Source: Sesamum alatum (Eukaryota; Streptophyta; Magnoliopsida; Lamiales; Pedaliaceae). From it: DNA of 64,000 nucleotides. The position numbers were made by a program, and so were the translations under genes. This document shows positions 56,020 to 64,000 of the stretch, in pieces. The stretch's first letter is position 1. The number at the start of each line of letters is the position of its first letter. The DNA lies in NCBI GenBank assembly GCA_034509735.1, contig JACGWO010000007.1, positions 1,736,001 through 1,800,000 on the forward strand, written 5' to 3'. Below the pieces are notes generated by a model. The model had not been told where the DNA came from, did not search any database, and saw only the letters and a list, made by a program, of their open reading frames with translations.

Positions 56020-57559
56020 ATGTCTGATCGAGATTTTCCACCTCGAGGAGGTGGACGTGGCCGCGGTCGCGGCGAACTGGCTATACCACCGGCCGGTGTT
56101 GCTTCTCAGGATGGGGAAGCAGTGTTCCGACCACCACCACCACCACCGGCAGAGCAGGCACCCGCACCACCTGCGCCGGATCAGCAGCCCGGACCATCCA
56201 CTACTACACCGGCGGTCGATCCGGCCCGTCCATGGGCTGCCCCACCACCACCACCACCACCACCGGCCCCACCACTCCCACCACCATCCGCGCGCCAGTA
56301 CATCACACTCACCGATGCGAGGTACAATTTATATTTTTAATTTTTTTTTTGTAATTTAAATTAATATTTTTATGACATACTAATTATTTTGTAATTTCAG
56401 TCGTGATCGGAAGATCCATGAGCGCATGTACGCGGTCGTGCGAGGACACTGTCCCCATCCTTGGGGCAGTTTGCGCAAGGTGCCACCAGAGCACCAACAT
56501 TTCTGGTTTGAGAGTTTGAAGGTAACAACAATTAATTTTTATTTTTAAATATTTTAACAACCTAAGTTAAAAATATTTATATATATTTTTTTAATACAGA
56601 TGACGTACTGGTGGGACGCAAACGACGAGTCGATGTTCAAGATCTTCCATGTCTAGGTGGGGAAGTTCCTGAGGAAGAAGTTCGTCCTCGCTAGACAGTC
56701 GCTGCAGAAGCCTCTATGGCTGGCGAACGAGGTGTGGCGGCAGCTCCTCCTGTACTGGGATTCCCCGGAGTTCCAGAAGGAGTGCGAGAAGAACAAGGTG
56801 AACCGGAACGCCAACCCAGCCGCATCCACTACTGTGTACTGTGGGGGATCTGTCTCCGTCGGTATGCACAAGCGAAAAATGGTAAGATATCTAATGTTAT
56901 TTCAATTATTTATTACTATTAAATTAAAATTGTAATAACTGTTTCCCATTTCTTTTTACAGGAGGAGCAGCTCGGCCGGCCAGTGAAGCAGATGGAGTTA
57001 TTCTCCAGATGCTACAAAAAGAAGGCCGACGGCGGCTGGAGCGGGTCGAGGGCAGCGGAGGTGGCGGTAAGTTGTAATTAAAACATTCTAATTTATTTTT
57101 TAAAATATTTGAAAATTTTCTAATTTATTGTAATTATTTTTGCAGGAGATGTTCCAGAAGATGATGGAGGATTATCAGTCTCAGGCCCCGTGCAACCTTG
57201 AGGATCCTGCTTCCGAATCAGAGGGCTCGGTGGCGCCGCAGACCGAGCAGCAGATGTGGCTCACTTGAGTCGGGGGCAAGAATAAGGGCCGGGTATTTGG
57301 TCTTGGTTCTGAGGCCCTGGGGCTCAGCCAGACCGTTACCTCGCCACCGCCACCGCCTTCGTCAAACATGAAGGGTCGGTTTGGCCGCCTCGAGGAGATG
57401 ATGGCGGACCTGATGGGCATCGTTAAGGACATGCAGACCAGTCGCTCCGGCGCCGGCCCGTCACGGCCTCCTAGAGACCCCACCCGTCCAGACATTGACG
57501 AGATGGACGAGGCCGATGGGACGAACAGTAAATTATGTATTTTTTTTTATTTTTTGTAA
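56020..57559 (+). pseudogene. TNP1-type transposon protein (Transposase_24 / PTTA family) of CACTA-B
   Basis: Five exons with GT/AG borders: 56020-56321, 56401-56521, 56600-56881, 56962-57066, 57146-57559. Exon 1 begins MSDRDFPPRGGGRGRGRGEL and is Pro-rich with two PPPPPP runs. Later exons read WGSLRKVPPEHQHFWFESL, then KKFVLARQSLQKPLWLANEV, KNKVNRNANPAASTTVYCGG, GRPVKQMELFSRCYKKK and KNKGRVFGLGSEA, matching the plant Ptta/En-Spm (PF03004) family. Such proteins bind the subterminal repeats and assist transposition. A TAG at 56654-56656 and a TGA at 57266-57268 break it; at the second position CACTA-C has Cys (TGC). Confidence 0.88.
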
Positions 57560-58421
57560 TGAAATCGAATAATATTCGTATTTAATATAATTGTTATTTC
57601 TAAATTATGCATTTTCTCATATTTAAATATTAATTATATAATCAAAATATATTTTTTAATTTAATTTATATTTAAATGATAAAAACTATTAATATAAAAA
57701 AAATCATTATTTAGGAACGGTACTTGAAACGGATCATAATCGCAACTTACCGTTCCTATATTTGACTTTTTCAAAAGACTTACCGTTCCCAATGCCGATG
57801 AAAAAACCATTCCAACTCTACACGTCAACCGTTCCTAAAGGCGAAACCTACCGTGCCTAATTGTAGTCCAAAATCAATCCTTTCGTGGTTTGACTTTCGT
57901 TCTAAAGACAATACCAAAAACCGGTCCGAAACGTTATTCCAAAGTTTGAATGCAAGCACCGTTCCTAAATGTCGCGATAAAATATATTCCAGTTACCGGT
58001 CCTAATCTCTGCAACCAACCGTTCCTATATGTATTCCAGACACCATGCTAAATTTTATCTACAACATAATCGGATTGTTCCAAACAAAGTTCTAAACACC
58101 GTTCCTAATTGCACGATTTAGTTTCGATGCTACCGTTCCTAATGTTTATAAAGTGTTCCAAATGCAAAAAAATCAAAATTATACGTACAAAGGTAATTAG
58201 GAACGGTAGAACCAAATAGTGCCAAACACCATTCTCAAATAGGAACGGTAATCTCTTTACCATTCCTAATAATTAGGATCGCCTCTTATTGCCACGGATA
58301 GCCTCCCGTTCCTCAATCGTTCCTAATTGCAGTCCAAAATGTTCAAATAAAAATATTTACCGTTCTAAATAATAAAAAAATCGTTCTTGGTACCGTCTCA
58401 ATCCCCATTTTTTTTGTAGTG
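57560..58421. other. 3' subterminal region of CACTA-B
   Basis: Dense AGGAACGGT / ACCGTTCCT words with spacing of roughly 15-50 bp. Its sequence is collinear with 6530-7236 of CACTA-A and, inverted, with 62363-63080 of CACTA-C. Confidence 0.75.
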
Positions 58422-58424
58422 ATT

Positions 58425-58785
58425 GTACTATAAGTTATCATTCTTTATAAATAAAAATAAATTATATTTTTTATTATATTAGTATAGATAAAAAAAAAAA
58501 GTGCGGACCGACGTAGACCCCACACCCACTTTTGTAAGTACTTATCTTCTTTTTCTTGGGTGCAGTCAAAATTGACAGCCATTTGAAAATAATAGAGCTG
58601 TCCTCAAACTATCTCACGATGATACAGTTGACGACAGTGATGCACGTATACCTCATTTTTCCCTGGCATGGGAACAAAATGAAATTCTCTTAAATTACAT
58701 TTCATAAAGAACATAAACTGATAATCAAAAACTAATATTAATGTAGTAATATTTATTTCTTCAGGAGCTGACATTTTCTGAGTAA
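58425..58785 (-). other. 3' flank of SULT-6
   Basis: Continues the paralogous block after CACTA-B. It contains the uninterrupted target site of the 18318 MITE at about 58583-58591. Homologous to 18160-18310 and 18960-19221. Confidence 0.65.
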
Positions 58786-59781
58786 TTAGATATTGTAAAT
58801 TAAACCAGAGCCCTGAAACTTGCTCTCCATGAGCTTCTTGACGCTATCGGCCATTTCAGGAGTCAGATAATTGACCCAATCTCTAACTTCTCCCTTCCTG
58901 AAAAATGAGCTGTTCTTCATTAACCCAAGAACATTTCCACTCTTGTTCACCTCCAAATTCTTAAGATTTTCAAAGCTACATAGCCTCGAAATTTGTTCTA
59001 CCACACCTTGTTTTTCTTCCTCCGGGGAAAAAGGAGACCCGATAAATTCAGCAATCTTCTTTACATTGGACAGGATATCCTCTTTCAGATCCTCGTACTT
59101 CAGAAACAACACTCTTTCAGGATTCTTCAAGTGCGCGTTCCAGTATCCAAGCATATGGTCCCAGAAGGGCCCATAGGAAGTAATTCCCCGGCAAAACATG
59201 TCGAAAGCCTCATCTAATACAAGCGGGACCGCGTCCTTTGCAATCTTGTTCTCGAGCAAGAACTGGCGCTGTGAGATGAACACATCCAGAGGGTTTCTGC
59301 AAATATAGATAATTCTACAGTCAGACTCACGGATGGAATCAGGTAGCATTTCGAAAGGGATGTGGGTCGACAAAATTCTTGGATCAGGAATGAGTTCGGG
59401 ATCAGGATTTTCTTTCCCCCAATGGAGATTGAATTCCAGGGCTGGCACAACTTTGTGAGGATTGGAAGTGAGTAGAGGACTTTGATCAATGGGGAAAACA
59501 CTGCGGTTGGCTATGGAAAACGTGAGGGCCTTCAACCAGGTGGTTCCTGATTTAGGCATGGTTGACAGTATTACATCCGTGTCTTTTGCTTTGAAATACT
59601 TTCGAGCGGATAGTATTGGTCGGAATAGTAGTTCCAGGAACCACAAGCCCTCGTACTTAACGAGGCGTTGGCCGTCCCAATTCGTCTGTTTTTCGAGTGT
59701 TTGCAGCAACTCCTGGAATTCATCCTTGGGACTGCTATCAACTTCAGCGGAAGAACATTTCATGTCTTCTTGTTTCTCCAT
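58786..59781 (-). CDS. SULT-6, cytosolic sulfotransferase with altered PAPS loop (VRDW)
   Basis: Single-exon frame of 331 residues starting MEKQEDMKCSSAEV. PKSGTTW at 76-82, His140 in STHIPF, Arg162 and Ser170 in YICRNPLDVFIS. The loop reads RKGEVRDW at 295-302: the second Gly of the GxxGxxK/RKGxxGDW motif is Arg300. SULT-2, its duplicate, keeps that Gly but has lost the Trp. The frame is otherwise intact, and the two proteins differ mostly near residues 1-60, 175-205 and 310-325. Known structures place this loop around the 3'-phosphate of PAPS, so a bulky Arg may impair or alter cofactor binding. Regulation is probably similar to SULT-2 given shared flanks. Function predicted, acceptor unknown. 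Confidence 0.93.
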   Translation of the reverse strand: MEKQEDMKCSSAEVDSSPKDEFQELLQTLEKQTNWDGQRLVKYEGLWFLELLFRPILSARKYFKAKDTDVILSTMPKSGTTWLKALTFSIANRSVFPIDQSPLLTSNPHKVVPALEFNLHWGKENPDPELIPDPRILSTHIPFEMLPDSIRESDCRIIYICRNPLDVFISQRQFLLENKIAKDAVPLVLDEAFDMFCRGITSYGPFWDHMLGYWNAHLKNPERVLFLKYEDLKEDILSNVKKIAEFIGSPFSPEEEKQGVVEQISRLCSFENLKNLEVNKSGNVLGLMKNSSFFRKGEVRDWVNYLTPEMADSVKKLMESKFQGSGLIYNI

Positions 59782-59830
59782 TTGAACGAAGAATACTGGT
59801 CTGTGTTAGCAAGAAACTACTGATTCCTCT

Positions 59831-59840
59831 CTATATATAG
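59831..59840 (-). promoter_or_regulatory. Probable TATA box of SULT-6
   Basis: CTATATATAG lies 50-59 nt upstream of the ATG, at the same distance as the box of SULT-2. Confidence 0.55.
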
Positions 59841-59939
59841 CTTAGAATTAGATGTATTTGTTCAAAGGATTATAATAATCTTTATTTTGGAATCTGTCTT
59901 CTAATTTCTTAGTGACATCCGGGAAAGTTCCACGGATGT

Positions 59940-60015
59940 ATTTATAAACCCGTGCGTTGCACGGATGTGACCTGATCTGCAAGAGATTAATTATGAACCA
60001 GTGCGCTGCACGGAT
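59940..60015. repeat. Helitron-type 3' hairpin words
   Basis: CCCGTGCGTTGCACGG and CCAGTGCGCTGCACGG are short stem-loops like those near the 3' ends of plant Helitrons; SULT-2's flank keeps only a trace. The borders are not clear. Confidence 0.35.
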
Positions 60016-60030
60016 GTATTATGTTTTAAT

Positions 60031-60679
60031 CACTACAAGAAAAATACTCAATAATAACAAAAAAAATAGTGTCGAGTTAATTAGCAAATAAAGTTTTTGT
60101 GCTTAATGCATTATTTAAAATAAGAATCTTACTTGCTAATGAATTTAGCAACGAAAATTTACTTACTAAAAATTTAGCAACGAAAATTTACTTGCTAAAG
60201 ATTTAGCAACGAATTATTTAAAATATATATTAAGTAGTGTAGATTAGCAACGAGAATTTTACTTGCTAATTAGTTCGACGGCAAAATTACACTTTTGGTC
60301 CCATAAGATTGGGGGGTCAACACTTTTGGTCCCGCGCTTTCTGAAATGACCAATTTAGTCCCAAAATTATGAATTTTCGACACATTTGGTCACATTAGAC
60401 GATTTTCGTCAAAAGTGTTCACGGCAAACGTCTTGCCGTTAGTGGGATGAAATGTGTCGAAAATTCCCAATTTTGGGACTAAATTGATCATTTCAAGAAG
60501 CGCGGGACCAATATTGTCGAAAATTCCCAATTTTGGGACTAAATGGGTCATTTCAGGAAGCACCAAACCAAAAGTGTTGACCCTCAATCCTATGGGACCA
60601 AAAGTGTAATTTTATCTTAGTTCAACGTTGATTTCAGCAACAAATTTTTTCGTTGTTATTGAGCTATTTTCTTGTAATG
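60031..60679. mobile_element. Non-autonomous CACTA-like element, 649 bp, with a nested MITE
   Basis: Starts CACTACAAGAAAAATACTC and ends, from the right, CATTACAAGAAAATAGCTC, with TSD AAT on both sides. Subterminal words TTAGCAACGAAAATTTACTT repeat. A left end of the same family is at 27523-27650. Confidence 0.7.
60280..60617. mobile_element. Mutator-like MITE nested in the 60031 element
   Basis: Flanks TAGTTCGAC (60271-60279) and TAGTTCAAC (60618-60626), a 9-bp TSD with one mismatch. Arms share AAAATTACACTTTTGGTCCC and GGGTCAACACTTTTGG. Confidence 0.7.
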
Positions 60680-60900
60680 AATTAAAACAATTAAATTTTT
60701 AATATAATGATGTTAAATGCTATAATTCAGGAATATTAACAAATCTAATAAATAAATAAATAAAAATAAAGTTCAAAATTCTTGACTAAATATGTGCCAA
60801 ATTGTTCAAAATAAAACAATCGCATTATATAAATTAATTTGTATAAGTACTTTATTTAGAAAAAGTTAATCTTCAAACTGAAATAATACCAATTGAATTA

Positions 60901-61228
60901 CAACCCTACTCGTATTTGAGTAAGATTGAACTGATTTCTCCTCATCCCTCTCGTTTTTCGCCAAATTTTTCTCAATTTTACTATTTCAACCTCTAATTTT
61001 TGTGGTATATGAAACGGTAGCCAAACATGTCCTTAAATAGGCTTGGAACCGCCAATTTTCCCTCCAAAATGAGGTTGACCATCAAGTCTGACGGTCAACT
61101 AATGGCTGGTACTCAGCTCCATGAAAAATGCAAACGTTGGGTATCAACTCTGATGACTTGAAAACAGGGGGTATCAAAGGTAAAATAGGGGTATACTCGG
61201 GGTACCAAAAGTGAAATTATCCTTTCCT
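60901..61228. mobile_element. Solo arm of the GRF-type Mutator-like element
   Basis: Matches the right TIR of 30751-32107 (about 31785-32107), ending GGTACCAAAAGTGAAATTATCC. The other arm is not present nearby. Confidence 0.75.
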
Positions 61229-62362
61229 AACGTTTTCAACTATTTAAAGCTAAATATTTTCCTTAGAATTAGTTCGTGAAATCCAGTGCACAACCTTATC
61301 ATAGCTATATCTGGAAAAGTATCCATAAAATCATACCTTTGGTCCAAAGCTCAACCCGATGGATTTTCTATAATACCCGCATCCAATCGAGTCAAACCAA
61401 CTAGTTTAACCCTTATTGACACACCTTGACTAGTATTTTTTTTTATTTTCGGATTTATTTTTGTTCCCTCTTAAAACTTGGATTTAAAATATTTTTTTTG
61501 GAGACTTTTGATAGAATACAACCTCCTAAACCTATATATGCCCAACCACCATCCAAAAAATAGGAAAGACATACCCTATTCAAACTCTACAACTTATTTT
61601 CTTCTACACATCTCTCCAAAGGCGAAAATACACAAAACTCAACCTTCAATTACTATAAACTCATGATATCCCACATCACTATTGAGTCGTAGCATGAAGG
61701 AGAATGAAGGAAGTCGAGGCACTCTATTGCTGCGAAATCGAGGTAGCTCCTAACCGGTAACTTTTATTTAAATCAAGTCGTGATAAGATAGGTTTTTTTT
61801 TTTTAGTATCTAGATGATTTTTGCTCTTGTAATTGTGTGATTTGTTTGAGTCTTGAGTTATTGGCGTAAAAATATTAGGATTAGTACATATTTATGTTTT
61901 CATGAATTAAAACAAAATCTGTTTGAATCGATCGGAGATTATGGCTTTAATAAAGAATGAATTCTCAATCGAGAATTAGCCCTGTTGGTATTTTCGATAC
62001 ACGGGACAGTTTTTGGGTATAGAAAAAATGCATTTTATTTTTATGTTATACATTTTATTTCATTGAGAACACTTTTTTATGAAATCCTATTGTGTTTCTG
62101 GTATATTCACAAAATATCAGGAATTTTCAAGTTGTATTACATTTTATGAATTATTACACGAGCACCGCCAGAAGTTAGGCGTGAATCTGACAACTCCCGT
62201 TTTTGGTCCATTTGATTTACTTCTAGACGCCTTTTAGTTACAAAACTTTTTTGAAAATATTTATGAAACCATGTAGAGAATACTTGTTATTTCTTCAGAA
62301 TTTTTGAAGTACCGGATAAATTTATAAAATTCCTTGAGTCATGTCCTGCAGAACCTTACTCT
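61229..62362. other. Spacer without recognised gene
   Basis: A 62-codon frame at 61478-61666 has no family resemblance. No repeat partner in the window. It could be 5' flank of something lying outside or old LTR-type DNA. Confidence 0.35.
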
Positions 62363-64000
62363 CACTACTAATAAATGCGGGAATTGAAACGGTAACAGGA
62401 AGGGTTTTTTTAATTTTTGGAACGGTAAATAGTTCACTGGATCCTTTTGGACTGCCATTAGGAACGGTTAAGGAACGGGAGGCAATCCGTGGCAATAAAA
62501 GTCGATCCTAATAATTAGGAACGGTAACGAAGAGACCGTTCCTATTTGGGAACGGTTTTTGGCATATTTTTTGTATACCGTTCCTAATTACCTTTGTATG
62601 TATGAATTTTATAATTTTTGCATTTGGAACACCTTATAAATTTTTGGAACGGCCACATCGAAGTTAAATCGCGCAATTAGGAACGATAGTTAGAACACAT
62701 GTTGGAATTGTAATCATAAGTTGTAGATACATTTTAGCATGGTGTCTGGAATACAAGTTGGAACATTCTGTTGTATAGATTAGAATCGGTAACTGCAATA
62801 CATGTTGTCGCGTTCGTTATGAATGGTTTTTGCACTCCAACTTTGGAATACCACTTTGGACCGGTTTTTGGTATTTCATTTAGAACGAACGCCTAACCAC
62901 AAAAATATTGATTTTGGAATACATGTAGGCACGGTAAGTCCCATCTTTAGGAACGGTTGACTTCTATGTTTGGAATGGAGTTGTCATCGGTATTGAAAAC
63001 GGTAACTGATTTTAAAACAATCAAATATTGGAACGATTTTTGGCGCTCACTGGCCGTCTAAATTACCATTCCTAACTAATGAATTATTAAACTTTTTATA
63101 GTAATAATTGTTATCATTTAAATATAAATTAAATTATTAATAATATTTTTGATTTTGATTTTATAATTAATATTTAAATATGAAAAATGTGTAATTTAGA
63201 AATAAAAATTATATTAAATATGAATATTATCCGATTTAATTACCAAAAATAAAAAATAAAAAAATACATAATCTACTCCTCGTCCCCATCGGCCTCGTCC
63301 ATCTCGTCAATGTCTGGAAGGGTGGGGTCTCTAGGAGGCCGTGACGGGCCGGCACCGGAGTGACTAGTCTGCATGGCCTTCATCATGCCCATCAGGTCCA
63401 TCATCATCTCCTCGAGGCGGACCATCCGACCCTCCATGTTTGACGAAGGCACTGGCGGTGGTGATGGCGAGGTAATGGTCTGGCTGAGACCCAGGGCCTC
63501 AGAACCAAGAGAATACTCGGCCCTTGTTTTTGCCCCCGACGCAAGCCAGCCACATCTCCTGCTCGGTCTGCGCCACCGAGCCCTCTGATTCGGCCGGAGG
63601 ATCCCCAGGATTGGCTGTGGCCTGAGACTGGTGATCCTCCATCATCTTCTGGAACATCTCCTGCAAAAATAATTAGAATAAATTGAAAATTTTCAAACAT
63701 TAAAAAAAAGAAATTAAAACATATTAAGTAGAACTTACTGCCACCTCCGCTGCCCTCAACCCGCTCCAGCTGCCGTCGACCTTCTTCTTGTAGCATCTGG
63801 AGAATAACTCCATCTGCTTCACTGGTCGGCCGAGCTGCTCTTCCTGTAAAAAGAAATGGGAAACAGTTGTTACTATTTTAATTTAATAATAATAAATGCT
63901 TGAAATAACATTAAATATCTTATCAATTTTCGCATGTGCATACCGACGGAGATAGATCCCCCGCGGTACACAGTAGTGGATGCGGCTGGGTTGGCGTTTC
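62363..64000 (-). mobile_element. CACTA-C: 3' part of a CACTA element, runs off the window
   Basis: Starts CACTACTAATAAATGCGGG, which matches the inverted right ends of CACTA-A and CACTA-B, so the element lies in minus orientation with its 3' end here. The subterminal AGGAACGGT array spans about 62390-63080. The other end lies beyond 64000. The 3 bp before it are TCT (the TSD cannot be checked). Confidence 0.88.
63273..64000 (-). CDS. TNP1-type transposon protein of CACTA-C (3' exons, partial)
   Basis: Minus-strand exons matching the CACTA-B TNP1 gene: one entering from the window edge (NANPAASTTVY, GGSISVGMHMRK), one at about 63843-63739 (GRPVKQMELFSRCYKKK), and the last from about 63662 to the TAG at 63273-63275 (MFQKMMEDHQSQA ... 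EMWLACVGGKNKGRVFSLGS ... DIDEMDEADGDEE). No stop codon within the visible exons; the codon that is TGA in CACTA-B is TGC here. PF03004 (Transposase_24)-type protein, predicted to bind the subterminal repeats. The 5' part is outside the window, so intactness is unproven. Confidence 0.8.

Larger units (their letters stand above)
50072..58421 (+). mobile_element. CACTA-B: large CACTA/En-Spm element, 8.35 kb
   Basis: Starts CACTACAAAAAAATACGGG and ends, from the right, CACTACAAAAAAAATGGGG. TSD ATT at 50069-50071 and 58422-58424. The empty site is at about 18155-18165 in the left block. Both subterminal regions (50090-50720, 57710-58400) carry dozens of AGGAACGGT / ACCGTTCCT words. It contains a TNP2 gene with its centre deleted and a TNP1-type gene with two stop codons, so it cannot transpose itself but could be mobilised by an intact relative. 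Confidence 0.95.
44940..59990. repeat. Right copy of the large duplicated block (ends in SULT-6)
   Basis: Counterpart of 9003-20410. Right-only insertions: LTR-retrotransposon-like DNA at about 45577-46370, the MITE at 48973-49447 and CACTA-B at 50072-58421. Confidence 0.85.

Noticed and set aside
56051..56359. His-rich frame overlapping TNP1 exon 1
   Set aside because: It is the +1 frame of the CCACCA repeats that encode the Pro runs of the TNP1 protein.
61478..61666. 62-codon frame in the spacer before CACTA-C
   Set aside because: No recognisable family, no paralogue in the window, and composition typical of AT-rich spacer.
1..64000. tRNA, rRNA or other structural RNA genes
   Set aside because: I saw no A/B-box plus cloverleaf pattern or rRNA sequence; short hairpins found are transposon arms.

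Overview
The window looks like nuclear DNA of a dicot plant. It is AT-rich, carries intronless cytosolic sulfotransferase (SULT/SOT) genes of plant type, and is packed with plant transposons: CACTA/En-Spm elements with TNP2 and TNP1 genes, Mutator-like fold-back elements, a plant L1-type LINE and Helitron-like ends. An asterid is plausible, but I cannot fix the species from sequence alone. There is no sign of bacterial or organellar DNA.

The backbone is a tandem array of sulfotransferases. Four copies have an uninterrupted reading frame: SULT-1 (2231-3226 +), SULT-2 (19222-20217 -), SULT-4 (35763-36761 +) and SULT-6 (58786-59781 -). Two are near-complete pseudogenes: SULT-3psi (28711-29708 +, 2-nt insertion) and SULT-5psi (42017-42958 -, in-frame TGA). 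Four more loci keep only the last 20-35 codons (8043 -, 8716 -, 26844 -, 39306 +). A 'ghost' copy at 34530-35140 keeps only flanks. Two subfamilies are interleaved: a '[13 protein letters not shown]' group (SULT-1, 3psi, 4, 5psi) and an 'EVxDxVNxLTPEM' group (SULT-2, 6). All should act in the cytosol as PAPS-dependent sulfotransferases; the acceptor (flavonoid, hormone or other small molecule) cannot be read from the sequence.

Layout: 1-2230 promoter repeats and fold-back elements; 2231-3226 SULT-1; 4047-7236 CACTA-A; 7800-9480 SULT 3' remnants and MITEs; 9480-20410 the left copy of a large duplicated block ending in SULT-2, interrupted by two large Mutator-like elements (11998-13701, and 15085-17066 with a plant-mobile-domain pseudogene); 21540-25545 a decayed LINE; 25800-27080 a SULT-remnant block; 28711-38290 the SULT-3psi and SULT-4 blocks, the first carrying a Mutator-like element with a GRF zinc-finger reading frame in its long TIR; 39130-40870 an inverted copy of the 25.8-27.1 kb block; 41140-44800 SULT-5psi between inverted arms; 44940-59990 the right copy of the duplicated block, interrupted by CACTA-B (50072-58421) and ending in SULT-6; 62363-64000 the 3' end of CACTA-C, which runs off the window.

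The main insight comes from comparing the duplicated blocks. Nearly every large insertion in one copy has a clean empty site in the other, so element borders and target-site duplications can be read directly. Most are 9-11 bp with TIRs starting GG (Mutator-like), some 3 bp with CACTA termini, and one is 3-bp TTA (Harbinger-like).
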